From assembly GCF_019104725.1 (NCBI RefSeq), contig NZ_JAHRXF010000027.1, forward strand, positions 1 through 64,000: a DNA stretch of 64,000 bases, written 5' to 3'. Shown here one piece after another: positions 25,956-33,795 of the stretch. Source of the stretch: Streptomyces corallincola. GTDB taxonomy: Bacteria > Actinomycetota > Actinomycetes > Streptomycetales > Streptomycetaceae. How positions within the stretch are numbered: the first letter of the stretch is position 1; every line of letters begins with the position of its first letter. Under the pieces are notes generated by a model. That model had not been told where the DNA came from and did no database searches. It saw nothing but the letters and a program-made list of their open reading frames with translations. The translations under genes were made by a program, and so were the position numbers.

Positions 25956-26855
25956 TCAGGCCTTCGCGGCCCCCGGCTCCCCGTCCAGCAGGCCCTCCGC
26001 CACCGCCAGGATCTCCGTGACCCGGACCGCGAACGACGCGTCACAGGCGTGCGGACGGCCCGAGGACGCGGCGGCCAGCAGGGCGTCGGCCGCACGGGTC
26101 AGGGCGGTCACCGCGTCCTCCTCGCTCCGGGGCAGCGCCGTGACCCCGCTCGCGCCCCGCAGCTCCACCTCGTTGCCGGACGCGGCCGGAGGCGCCGTCA
26201 GGCTCAGCGTGAGGGTGCTCGACGCGCCCGAGGTGTGCCCGAGTACCACGTGCGCGGTGTCACCGGGCCCGTGTGCGGCCGACAGCACCTCGCGCACGTC
26301 ACCGAGGACCGGCAGCAGCACCGACAGGGCGTGCGGGCCCACGTCCCACAGCGCACCGCGCTCCCGCCGCCAGGGCGAGGCGGCGAACGGGCTGTCCGTG
26401 GTGAACACCGCGCCCAGCCACTGCGCCCGTGCGGTGAACCAGCCCTCCAGCGCGGCCTGTTCCGCGATCCAGGCGGAGGGCCCGGTCTGGAAGCGGGCGG
26501 TGAAGAACACCACCGACGCCACCCCGGCCCGCTCCGCCTCCTCGGCGACGGCGCGCGCGTCGGCCGGGTCCAGCGCGAGCGGCTTGTCCAGCAGCAGGTG
26601 CCGTCCCGCCCGCGCGGCCCGGACCGCCATGCCCGCCTGCACGTCCGGCGGCAGGGCCACCGCGACCGCGTCCACGTCCGCCAGCAGCGCGTCCACGTCG
26701 TCGTACGCCCGTACGCCGTACCGTTCCGCCAGCGCGGCGGCGGCCTCCGGCCTGCGGCCCCACACCCCGGCGAAGTCCAGGCCACCGTGCCCGGCGAGCG
26801 CGGGGGCGTACGCCATCTCCGCCCACGGGCCCGTTCCCAGCAGTCCGATGCGCAT
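25956..26855 (-). CDS. Gfo/Idh/MocA-family oxidoreductase, third gene of the graspetide locus
   Basis: A 299-aa NAD(P)-dependent dehydrogenase. N-terminal Rossmann motif IGLLGTGPWAEMAYAPAL; catalytic-region DKPLALDPADA carries the conserved Lys of the EKP motif; the C-terminal substrate domain includes WRRERGALWDVGPHALSVLL, with the HxxD-like GPHALS. Relatives oxidise or reduce sugars and inositols. It follows tgmB by 45 bp in the same direction, with its own GAGAGAGGAATC ribosome site, so it is probably cotranscribed with tgmA and tgmB. Whether it modifies the peptide or is an independent gene cannot be decided from sequence. Confidence 0.87.
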   Translation of the reverse strand: MRIGLLGTGPWAEMAYAPALAGHGGLDFAGVWGRRPEAAAALAERYGVRAYDDVDALLADVDAVAVALPPDVQAGMAVRAARAGRHLLLDKPLALDPADARAVAEEAERAGVASVVFFTARFQTGPSAWIAEQAALEGWFTARAQWLGAVFTTDSPFAASPWRRERGALWDVGPHALSVLLPVLGDVREVLSAAHGPGDTAHVVLGHTSGASSTLTLSLTAPPAASGNEVELRGASGVTALPRSEEDAVTALTRAADALLAAASSGRPHACDASFAVRVTEILAVAEGLLDGEPGAAKA

Positions 26856-26900
26856 CTCGTGATTCCTCTCTCCGAGACCGGTGCCCCCGCCCCCTGGGGA

Positions 26901-27884
26901 TCAGGGAGCAGGGAGCCGGTCGCCGCCCGCGTCCCGCACCGGCCGTTCCGGAGCACCCGCCAGCCACCGGGCGATGGCCCCGGCGATGGGCTGCCCGGTG
27001 TCCAGCTCGACGAAGCCGAACTGGCCCGACTGGTTGCACTCCAGGAACCACCAGAGGCCGTCCGCGTCCTCTGCGAAGTCGAACGCACCGTACGCCAGTG
27101 CGGCGCGCTTCATGTAACGCGCGACCGCGTCCGCGACCCGCCCCGGCACCCGCGCGGGCGCCCAGGGCGCCACGGACGGGGCGAACCGGACGTCCACGTC
27201 GTCGGGATGGCCCTCGGGGTCCGCCGGTTTGCGCGCCGCCAGCAACTCCCCGCCCACCACGGTCAGCCGGATGTCGGCCCGCTTGGCGATCCGCCGCTGG
27301 AGCAGCGTCGGCCCGAAGGCGACCGCGCTGAAATCCGCGTCCGGCGGAACCCGGCTCGTCGGCACCGCGCGGGCCGGTTCCCGCGGATGCGTGCCGGAGA
27401 CCGGCTTGACCACCAGATCCGGGAACCGCGCCACGAACTCCCGCGCGGCCTGCGGGAACGTGGTGATCAGCGTCGTCGGCACGGCCAGCCCGCTGTCCTG
27501 GGCGATCCGCAGCTGCCAGGGCTTGTGCCGGGCACGGGAGGCCGCGTCCGGATGGTTCATCCACCGCGCCCCCGAGCAGCGCAGCGTGCCGTACAGCGCC
27601 TGCGCCGACTCCTCGGTCAGCCAGGCCGAGGGGTGCGCGGCATGGGCGGCGGCGTCGCCGGGCCTGCGCACCCAGATGGAGCGCAGGGCCGCCGTGTCCA
27701 CCCGCCGTCCGCCGACCGACAACCGGCCGTCCCCCGCCTCCCGCCCGTACTCGACCGACAGACCGGCCCCGGCGGTGAGGTCGGCCGGATCGAGCCGGAC
27801 CACCGGCACCCCGTCCTCGGCCAGCCGCAGCACGACCAGATCGGCCGTCACGTCCGCCTCACTCGTCAGGATCAGTACGGTCAT
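26901..27884 (-). CDS. tgmB: ATP-grasp ribosomal peptide maturase (graspetide ligase)
   Basis: A 327-aa ATP-grasp ligase of the family that joins Asp/Glu side chains to Ser/Thr or Lys side chains of a precursor peptide (omega-ester or omega-amide rings). Start MTVLILTSEADVTADLVVLR, then GVPVVRLDPADLTAG, is the N-terminal domain typical of MvdC/TgmB proteins. ATP-grasp elements: FPDLVVKPVSGTHPREPARA (nucleotide-binding Lys), FGPTLLQRRIAKRADIRLTV, and the metal site YGAFDFAEDADGLWWFLECN followed by QSGQFGFVE. The gene begins 15 bp after the tgmA stop, so the pair is probably coupled. ATP hydrolysis would form the acyl-phosphate for ring closure. Confidence 0.9.
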   Translation of the reverse strand: MTVLILTSEADVTADLVVLRLAEDGVPVVRLDPADLTAGAGLSVEYGREAGDGRLSVGGRRVDTAALRSIWVRRPGDAAAHAAHPSAWLTEESAQALYGTLRCSGARWMNHPDAASRARHKPWQLRIAQDSGLAVPTTLITTFPQAAREFVARFPDLVVKPVSGTHPREPARAVPTSRVPPDADFSAVAFGPTLLQRRIAKRADIRLTVVGGELLAARKPADPEGHPDDVDVRFAPSVAPWAPARVPGRVADAVARYMKRAALAYGAFDFAEDADGLWWFLECNQSGQFGFVELDTGQPIAGAIARWLAGAPERPVRDAGGDRLPAP

Positions 27885-27899
27885 GGTGACGGATCGTGA

Positions 27900-28091
27900 T
27901 CAGTCGTCGAAGTGGGTCTTGGACCCGGCGGTGGAGGTCGTCGTGCCGAGCGCCCGCAGGGTCGCGTGGTCGGTGGCGGCGATCCGACCGTCCGGCAGGA
28001 CGTTCAACTGCAGTCCGCGGTCGTACGCGTACTCCGAGCAGGAGTCCAACTCGACTGCGGGACGCGCGAAGTGGAGCGTGAACGGTTGCAT
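27900..28091 (-). CDS. tgmA: Graspetide precursor peptide (putative ATP-grasp target RiPP)
   Basis: A 63-aa peptide directly upstream of the ATP-grasp ligase. The leader contains PFTLHFARP near the N-terminus, a conserved recognition-type motif of this precursor family, and the segment YAYDRGLQLNVLPDGRIAAT. The C-terminal core TTTSTAGSKTHFDD has Thr/Ser nucleophiles, a Lys and two terminal Asp acceptors, as expected for side-chain ester or amide rings. GGGAG lies 6 nt before the ATG at 28091. Ring topology is not predictable from sequence alone. There is no dedicated exporter or protease gene nearby. Confidence 0.9.
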   Translation of the reverse strand: MQPFTLHFARPAVELDSCSEYAYDRGLQLNVLPDGRIAATDHATLRALGTTTSTAGSKTHFDD

Positions 28092-28119
28092 GGGCTCTCC
28101 CTGACTCGGCTTCCACGTC

Positions 28120-28150
28120 CTTATACGATTCGAGCCTGCGGTTGGTTTCC
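28120..28150 (-). promoter_or_regulatory. Putative promoter of the graspetide operon
   Basis: Minus-strand GGAAACC (28150-28144), a 16-nt spacer and CGTAT (28127-28123) resemble an ECF-sigma promoter. Alternatively TATAAG (28125-28120) could be a vegetative -10 without a good -35. Either would start transcription about 20-30 nt before the tgmA ATG at 28091. An ECF promoter would imply stress control of the peptide. Confidence 0.4.
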
Positions 28151-28263
28151 TTACGCACGGTAACCGGCGTCCGGGTGGCGGCCGTTCGGGCGCCGGTGGA
28201 TAGGACGTGCGGCCGGGGGTGCGGAGTTGCGTGGAACCGGCCGGTTTCCGAAAGCGTGTGCGA

Positions 28264-29130
28264 TCAGGCCCTGTTGGCGTCCCGCGCCGCGGTGAGCGTC
28301 TGCCCGGCGTAGCCGCGCCCGAACAGCACGGTGTGCACGAGCAGCGGGAACAACTGGTGCAGCGCCACCCGGTCCCGCCATCCCTCGGCGAGCGGCGCGG
28401 CCTCCGCGTAGGCGGCGAGCACCCGTTCCAGGCGCGGGCAGCCGAAGAGGCGGAGCATGGCGAGATCGGTCTCCCGGTGCCCGCCGTGCGCGGCCGGGTC
28501 GATCACCCGCACCTCACCGTCCGCGCCCCACAGGACGTTGCCGTTCCACAGGTCGCCGTGCAGCCGCGCGGGCGGCTCGGCGGGCCCCGCCAACTCCCCG
28601 ATCCGCGCGCAGACGTCCTCCACGGCACGCGCCTCGCCGCCCTGGAGCACCCCGGCGTCCACGGCCTGCCGCAGATACACCAGCACCCGGTGCTCCGCGT
28701 ACCACGCGCCCCACTCGTCCCCGCGCGCGTTGGTCATCCCGGCCAGCCCGATGAACGCCTTCTCGGGCCCGCCCGGCGGCGCCGCCCCGAACGCCGGTGC
28801 CCCCGAGGCGTGCAGCGCGGCCAGCGCCCGGCCGAACGCCTCGGCCGCCGGGTCGTCGGGCGGGCCGACCTCCACCCGCTCCGTCACCATCCACCACGTG
28901 TCGTCCCCGAGCAGCGCCGGGACCCGCACCGCGCCCGCCGCACCCAGCCAGCGCAGCCCGCAGACCTCGGCCCGCACGGCGCCCTCGGCGTGGCCGCGCT
29001 TCACCATCACCGCTCCGCCGTCCGTCTCCACGGCGACCGGCGCCCCGGTCACCGGACCCGAACCGCCGCGCACCACAAGCCCGGTGAGCCGCTCCACCAC
29101 CCGCCCGGCATCCTCGTCTCGCTCGGTCAC
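28264..29130 (-). CDS. Fructosamine kinase family protein
   Basis: A 288-aa aminoglycoside-phosphotransferase-fold kinase that phosphorylates protein- or amino-acid-bound ketoamines for deglycation. Landmarks: AVMVKRGHAEGAVRAEVCGL, WWMVTERVEVGP, GDEWGAWYAEHRVLVYLRQA, catalytic loop LHGDLWNGNVLWG (family LHGDLW.GN), metal site VIDPAAHGGHRETDLAMLRL, and FPLLVHTVLFG. GTG 29130 was chosen because homologous sequence begins there; there is no strong ribosome site. The gene is monocistronic in appearance. Confidence 0.9.
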   Translation of the reverse strand: MTERDEDAGRVVERLTGLVVRGGSGPVTGAPVAVETDGGAVMVKRGHAEGAVRAEVCGLRWLGAAGAVRVPALLGDDTWWMVTERVEVGPPDDPAAEAFGRALAALHASGAPAFGAAPPGGPEKAFIGLAGMTNARGDEWGAWYAEHRVLVYLRQAVDAGVLQGGEARAVEDVCARIGELAGPAEPPARLHGDLWNGNVLWGADGEVRVIDPAAHGGHRETDLAMLRLFGCPRLERVLAAYAEAAPLAEGWRDRVALHQLFPLLVHTVLFGRGYAGQTLTAARDANRA

Positions 29131-29228
29131 GGGCACAGAGTACGGTCCGGCGACGAGGTTCCCCCGAAGACGCGACGCCCGAACGTTCACCCGTTTCCCG
29201 TCCCGCGGCCGGGCCGCTCCGGTCCGGC

Positions 29229-30248
29229 TCAGCTGCCCGGAGCGGCCGGGAACCGCGTGAACGCGGCCACCCCGCCCACCCGTCCCAGCGCGTTGCCCGT
29301 CAGCTCGGTGAACCACACCCGGCGGTCGGGGCCGACGGCGACGCGGTACGGGGTCTTCGCGGCGCCGTCCGGCACCGGGTACGTGGTGACGGTGCCGTCG
29401 GGGGCGACGGCGCCGACGCGGCCCGCGCGGTCGGTGTACCAGACCCGGCCGTCCGGGCCGGTGGCCAGCCCGGCGGGGTCGGCGTCCGGAGTGGGCAGCG
29501 GCACGCGGGTCACGGTTCCCCGGACGTCGATCCGGGCCAGGTCCGGGGTGTCGGCGGAGGTGAACCAGATGCCGCCCGGACCGGCGGCCAGGTCCTCTGG
29601 GTGGCCGCCGCCGGCCGGCAGCGGGAACTCCGTGATCCGGCCCGCGCGGTCCACCCGGCCGATCCGCCCGGCGGTCAGCTCGCCGAACCACAGCGCGCCG
29701 TCCGCGCCGACCGCGATCGAGGTCGGGGAGGAGTCCGGGGTGGGCACCCGGAACTCGGTGATCCGGCCCGCCGTGTCGATGCGCCCGACACGGTCGCCGT
29801 CCTGCTCCGTGAACCACAGGGCGCCGTCCGGCCCGGCGGTGATCCCGGCCGGGAACGCGTCCGCCGTGGGGACCGGGAACGTCGTGAGACGGCCCGTCGT
29901 GGTGAGGCGGCCGATCCGGTTCGCACGCCCCTCCGTGAACCACAGCGCCCGGTCCGGTCCGGTGGCGACGGCGAACGGCAGACTGTCCGGCGCGGACGCG
30001 GGGAAGTCGGTGACCTGCCCGTCGAGGCCGATCCGCCCGATACGGCCCACCCCGGACGCGGTGAACCACAGCGCCCCGTCGGGGCCCGCCGTGAGGGCGG
30101 ACGGGAGGCTCTGCGCGGTGGTGGTGATCGGATACTCCGTCACCTCCGCCTCCCCGGCCCGCGCCGGGGCGGCCGGGCCGGGCACCAGCGTGAGGGCCAG
30201 CCCCAGGACGAGGGCGAGGGAGCGGCGGATGACGGCGCGTCGGGTCAC
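29229..30248 (-). CDS. Exported Vgb-like (virginiamycin B lyase type) beta-propeller protein
   Basis: A 339-aa protein with a signal peptide at about residues 1-30 (VIRRSLALVLGLALTLVPGP, ending ARA). It then has repeated blades of about 42 residues, each with the pattern 'AGPDGALWFTE....GRIGR.....ITEFPVPT'. The repeats match the streptogramin B lyase (Vgb) propeller, which linearises type B streptogramins. The name is from the fold; many secreted homologues have no proven lyase activity. The start at GTG 30248 is uncertain. Divergent from the Asp/Gly-rich secreted protein gene. Confidence 0.82.
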   Translation of the reverse strand: MTRRAVIRRSLALVLGLALTLVPGPAAPARAGEAEVTEYPITTTAQSLPSALTAGPDGALWFTASGVGRIGRIGLDGQVTDFPASAPDSLPFAVATGPDRALWFTEGRANRIGRLTTTGRLTTFPVPTADAFPAGITAGPDGALWFTEQDGDRVGRIDTAGRITEFRVPTPDSSPTSIAVGADGALWFGELTAGRIGRVDRAGRITEFPLPAGGGHPEDLAAGPGGIWFTSADTPDLARIDVRGTVTRVPLPTPDADPAGLATGPDGRVWYTDRAGRVGAVAPDGTVTTYPVPDGAAKTPYRVAVGPDRRVWFTELTGNALGRVGGVAAFTRFPAAPGS

Positions 30249-30474
30249 CGGGATGCCGTCCGAACGGGGCGCCGGTGATGCCGGAGAGTGACGGACGTTG
30301 GGCCGGACGAGGGGCGCGACGGCGTGTCGCTGGGACAGACGGGTGGCTCGGTGACCCGGCTGGGCGGCCCGGATGGTGCGCCGCACCGGCCTGGCTGACG
30401 GTGGTTCATGTCGAGACCGGGTCTCTCCAGCGGATGACGTGTTCACTGCCCGGCCCCGGCGGAAGGACTTCACC

Positions 30475-31041
30475 ATGCGCTCTGCCCGCACCCTCCTGGC
30501 CACGGCCGCCGCCGCTGCCGCCCTCTCCTTCGCCGTGCCCGGCGCCGCGCTCGCCGCCTCGGCGTCCGACGGCGGTGGCCGGGGCGGCGACTCCTCGCAC
30601 AGCAAGGACCACGACAGCGACTCCGACTACGACAAGGGCTCGGACGGCGGCGACCGGGACAACGACTACAGCGACGACGACGAGCGCGGCGGCAGCCACG
30701 AGCGTCCGCGCGGCGGAATGCACACGGGTGGCGGCGCCCTCGCCGTGGTCCGCGGCGACGACTGGAGCTCCTCCGGCGACGACGACGGCCGCTTCGACCC
30801 CGAGTCCTACAAGGACAAGGGTGACAAGGGCGGCAAGGGCGGCGGGAAGGACGGCGGAGGCAAGGACGGGGGCGGCAAGGACGACTGGGACGACTCGGAC
30901 GACGACCGCGAGAAGCCGCGCGGCGGCATGCACACCGGTGGCGGCGCCCTCGCCCAGCCCGGCGTGACCGCGGGCGGAGCGGCCGTACTCGCCGTCGGCG
31001 CCGCCGGGGTCTACGCCGTGCGCCGCCGCAAGACCTCCTGA
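30475..31041 (+). CDS. Asp/Gly-rich secreted surface protein with duplicated motif, partner of a class F sortase
   Basis: A 188-aa exported, highly acidic low-complexity protein. Signal peptide 1-28 (RTLLATAAAAAALSFAVPGA, ending ALA). The mature part is rich in Asp, Gly, Ser and Lys and carries the duplicated motif PRGGMHTGGGALA (about residues 78-92 and 141-155). The C-terminus is a hydrophobic stretch (GVTAGGAAVLAVGAAGVYAV) with a RRRK tail, the layout of a sortase sorting signal, but LPXTG is absent; LAQPG stands at the expected position. GGAAGGA precedes the ATG. The sortase gene follows 131 bp downstream. Confidence 0.78.
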   Translation: MRSARTLLATAAAAAALSFAVPGAALAASASDGGGRGGDSSHSKDHDSDSDYDKGSDGGDRDNDYSDDDERGGSHERPRGGMHTGGGALAVVRGDDWSSSGDDDGRFDPESYKDKGDKGGKGGGKDGGGKDGGGKDDWDDSDDDREKPRGGMHTGGGALAQPGVTAGGAAVLAVGAAGVYAVRRRKTS

Positions 31042-31071
31042 CCGGCCCCCCGCCCGTCAGAGGACGTGGCC

Positions 31072-31098
31072 GCCGCCGGTGCACCGCGTGCCGGCGGC
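31072..31098 (+). terminator. Hairpin between the surface-protein and sortase genes
   Basis: GCCGCCGG (31072-31079) and CCGGCGGC (31091-31098) pair with an 11-nt loop. It may partially terminate or attenuate read-through into the sortase gene. Confidence 0.4.
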
Positions 31099-31172
31099 CC
31101 GCCCCGCCCCCCTCCCCGCTCCGGGGAAGTCCCGAAACCCCGTGCTGCCGTGCGTGAATGAGGTGGTGTCCG

Positions 31173-31844
31173 ATGGCAGCAGATCCCTCCTCCCCGAACC
31201 CCGAGGAACCCGAGGCGGACGCTCCGCCCGCGGGCCGGGGCGGCCGACTCGTCATGTGGGGCGTCGCGGCCCTCGTCATCGGCTTCAGCGTCTTCGGCGG
31301 CCATCACGGCTCCGGTGCCGCTCCCGACGACGCCCGCGCCTCGGGAGCGACCGCCAGCGCGCCCGCCGCGACCGGCCCCGCGAGCCCCGGGCTGCCGCAC
31401 TCCGCGCCGCTGCGGCTGCTCATCCCGAAGATCTCCGTGGACGCGCCCTTCGCGGCCCTGTCCCTCGCGTCCACCGGCCAGCTCGAACCCCCGCCCGCCG
31501 ACAACATCAACCTCGTCGGCTGGTACGCCAAGGGCGTCACGCCCGGCGAGGCGGGCACCGCGATCATCGCCGGACACGTGGACACCGCGGTCTCCGCGGC
31601 CGTCTTCGCCAACCTGGACCAGCTGGAGGCCGGTGACCGCTTCTCCGTGGACCGCGCCGACGGCCGTACCGCGAACTTCGTCGTGGACGACACGGAGACG
31701 TTCGCCAAGGACGACTTCCCCAGCGACCGGGTGTACGCCGACACGGCCCGCCCCGAGGTCCGACTCATCACCTGCGCGGGGGACTACGACCACGCGGTGA
31801 AGGACTACACCGACAACCTCGTGGTCTTCGCCCACCTGGTGTGA
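31173..31844 (+). CDS. Class F sortase
   Basis: A 223-aa membrane-anchored transpeptidase. N-terminal cytosolic Pro/Glu-rich stretch, one transmembrane helix (LVMWGVAALVIGFSVFGG, about residues 27-44), a Ser/Ala linker, then the sortase domain (LRLLIPKISVDAPFAALSLA). The catalytic His is in GTAIIAGHVDTA and the catalytic Cys in EVRLITCAGDYD. Class F sortases are frequent in Streptomyces but few have known substrates; the preceding gene is the obvious candidate. ATG 31173 follows GAGGTGGTGTCCG. Confidence 0.9.
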   Translation: MAADPSSPNPEEPEADAPPAGRGGRLVMWGVAALVIGFSVFGGHHGSGAAPDDARASGATASAPAATGPASPGLPHSAPLRLLIPKISVDAPFAALSLASTGQLEPPPADNINLVGWYAKGVTPGEAGTAIIAGHVDTAVSAAVFANLDQLEAGDRFSVDRADGRTANFVVDDTETFAKDDFPSDRVYADTARPEVRLITCAGDYDHAVKDYTDNLVVFAHLV

Positions 31845-31873
31845 GCCGCGCCCGTCCGGTTGGCGGCGCGGGG

Positions 31874-33091
31874 TCAGGCCCCGGAGGCGAGCGGGCCGCC
31901 GGGCGCGAAGGCCAGCGCGGCGAACCGCTCGCCCATCAGCCGGTGCGTGGCCGCGTCCGGGTGCAGCCCGTCGGGCAGCGGCAGCCCGGCCGCGTCCGCC
32001 GCGCCGTACAGCTCCCGGCCGTCCAGGTAGGACAGGCGGGGGTCGGTGGCGGACCGCCGGGCCACGATCCCGGCCAGCTCCTCGCGCACGTCCGCCAGGG
32101 CGAGCTTCCCGGCCGCGCGCTCCGCCGGGTCCCCGGCCGCCCGGAAGGCCAGCCGCCCGGCGGCCAGGGCGGAGTGGTCGGGGAGGCTCGGGCCCGGTGT
32201 GGTCTCGTGCATCGGGCACAGCACGGGCGAGATCACCAGCAGCGGGGTGTCCGGGTGGCCCTCGCGGACCGTGTCCAGGAAGCCGTGCACGGCGGGGCCG
32301 AAGGCGCGCCGCCGCATCAGGTCGGTGTTCACCACGTTGATGCCGAGCTTCACGCTGATCAGATCCGCCCGCGTGTCGCGCAGCGTGCGCGCGGTGAACG
32401 GGTCCAGCAGCGCGCCGCCGCCGAACCCCAGGTTGACCAGCTCGGCCCCGCCGAGCGCGGCGGCCAGCGCGGGCCAGGTCGTGGTGGGGCTCGCCGCGTC
32501 CGAGCCGTGGCTGATGGAGCTGCCGTGGTGCAGCCACACCGGGCGCCCCCGGTCGGGCACCGGTGCCACGGGCGCGTCGGTGCGCAACGCGACGAGCACC
32601 GTCGTCTCGTTGTGCGGCAGCCAGATCTCCACGTCCTTCTCGCCCTCGGGCAGCCCGGTGAAGCGGGCGGTGCCGGGTGGTCCGGGCCGGTGCTCGGCCG
32701 TGCCGGTGCCCATGTCGATGACGAGGATGCTGCCGCCGGGCACGGTGGCGCTGCCCGCCGGGCGTCCGTCCACGATCAGGTCGTAGACGCCGTCCGGGCG
32801 GGGCGGGGCACCGGCGTACACCCGCTTGGTGGGCAGCGTGTCCAGTTCGACGGCCCGCGCGCGGGTGCGCAGCGCGATCCGTACGCCCGAGGGCTGCGCC
32901 TCGGCCAGCGCCAACTGCGGGTCGGCGCACTGGGCCCGCGCCCACGCGGGCAGCCGGTGCGGCAGCAACCCGTCGTCCGTGCGCTCCAGTTCGAGCGCGC
33001 CGCGTACCAGGGCGGGCGTGAGGGGCGTGGTGATCCAGTCGTACGAGTCGTACGAGCTGTTCGGGTCGGGTGCGGGGGAGCGGGAGGGCAT
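31874..33091 (-). CDS. SGNH/GDSL-family hydrolase with N-terminal carbohydrate-esterase-like domain
   Basis: A 405-aa protein. The N-terminal ~170 residues form a beta-rich domain; the SGNH hydrolase follows. Block I is WLHHGSSISHGSDA (Ser nucleophile), block II Gly in LVNLGFGGGALLDPF, block III Asn in VKLGINVVNTD, and block V Asp/His in PDGLHPDAATHRL. There is no signal peptide. Acyl or carbohydrate ester substrates are possible. The gene starts 17 bp after the TetR stop and is in the same direction, so it is probably the regulated target. ATG 33091 has GGGAGG-type sequence nearby only weakly. Confidence 0.85.
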   Translation of the reverse strand: MPSRSPAPDPNSSYDSYDWITTPLTPALVRGALELERTDDGLLPHRLPAWARAQCADPQLALAEAQPSGVRIALRTRARAVELDTLPTKRVYAGAPPRPDGVYDLIVDGRPAGSATVPGGSILVIDMGTGTAEHRPGPPGTARFTGLPEGEKDVEIWLPHNETTVLVALRTDAPVAPVPDRGRPVWLHHGSSISHGSDAASPTTTWPALAAALGGAELVNLGFGGGALLDPFTARTLRDTRADLISVKLGINVVNTDLMRRRAFGPAVHGFLDTVREGHPDTPLLVISPVLCPMHETTPGPSLPDHSALAAGRLAFRAAGDPAERAAGKLALADVREELAGIVARRSATDPRLSYLDGRELYGAADAAGLPLPDGLHPDAATHRLMGERFAALAFAPGGPLASGA

Positions 33092-33108
33092 GGGTACGGG
33101 CCTGTCGG

Positions 33109-33681
33109 TCAGGGCTGGGTGGGCCAGGTGCGCAGCAGGGTGTCGAGGGCGTCGAGGACGCGTTCCCAGGACTCCTGCGAGCCGGGGGAGCTGTGGGCGA
33201 AACCCCCGGCCGCCTCCAGGCTCACGTAGCCGTGGAAGACGCTGCCCAGCAGTCGGACGGCGTGGGTCTGGTCGGGTTCTCCGAGGGCGTAGCCGCGCAG
33301 GACGGCGCGGGTCATCCGGGCGTGCCGGACGCCCGCGCTCGCGGCGGCGGTCTCCGGGTCGAGCCGGTACCGGGCGGCCTCGTAGCGGCCGGGGTGGGCG
33401 CGGGCGTAGTCGCGGTACACGTCGGCGAGGGCGACGAGGGCGTCCTTGCCCGCCCGGCCCGCGAGCGCGTCGGAGGCGCGGTCGGCGAGTTCCGCCAGGG
33501 CCAGCAGGGCGATACGGGTCTTCAGGTCGTGCGAGCTCTTCAGGTGCGAGTAGAGGCTCGCCACCCTGACGTCGAACCGGCGGGCCAGGGCGGACAGTGT
33601 CACCTGCTCGAACCCGGCCTCGTCGGCCAGTTCGGCCCCGGCCCGCACCAGCAGGTCCGGGGTCAGTCCCGCGCGCACCAT
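33109..33681 (-). CDS. TetR-family regulator
   Basis: A 190-aa repressor. The N-terminal HTH reads LVRAGAELADEAGFEQVTLS, ALARRFDVRVASLYSHLKSS, HDLKTRIAL, followed by a TetR C-terminal helical domain (YRDYARAHPGRYEAARYRLD; LGSVFHGYVSLEAAGGFAHS). The ATG at 33681 has AGGAGG 9 nt upstream; an upstream in-frame start at 33732 would lie inside the operator. A perfect 25-bp inverted repeat covers its promoter (33710-33741), so it is almost certainly autoregulated together with the SGNH hydrolase gene downstream. Confidence 0.92.
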   Translation of the reverse strand: MVRAGLTPDLLVRAGAELADEAGFEQVTLSALARRFDVRVASLYSHLKSSHDLKTRIALLALAELADRASDALAGRAGKDALVALADVYRDYARAHPGRYEAARYRLDPETAAASAGVRHARMTRAVLRGYALGEPDQTHAVRLLGSVFHGYVSLEAAGGFAHSSPGSQESWERVLDALDTLLRTWPTQP

Positions 33682-33690
33682 GAATGAATC

Positions 33691-33708
33691 CCTCCTGTCG
33701 CCAGGAGG
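33691..33708 (-). repeat. Inverted repeat containing the Shine-Dalgarno sequence of the TetR gene
   Basis: CCTCCTG (33691-33697), a four-base loop and CAGGAGG (33702-33708). Read as RNA on the minus strand the loop is GCGA, a GNRA tetraloop, and the 3' arm is the AGGAGG ribosome site. If the transcript starts upstream of 33708 the site would be sequestered. The nearest promoter predicts a start near 33703, which would remove most of the 5' arm. Confidence 0.5.
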
Positions 33709-33709
33709 G

Positions 33710-33741
33710 ATTATGCGTTTGCCTAAAGCCATTAGGCAAAC
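33710..33741 (-). promoter_or_regulatory. Promoter and perfect 25-bp operator of the TetR-SGNH hydrolase operon
   Basis: GTTTGCCTAA (33717-33726) and TTAGGCAAAC (33732-33741) are perfect 10-bp arms with a 5-nt spacer. On the minus strand TTGCCT inside the repeat is the -35 and CATAAT (33715-33710) the -10, with an 18-nt spacer. The operator therefore occupies the -35 and the spacer, a classical repression arrangement. Confidence 0.8.
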
Positions 33742-33795
33742 GGGGTGGGTACCTAGCCGCCGTCCGGGCGGCGGGCCGTGGTGGCCGTCATGGGG

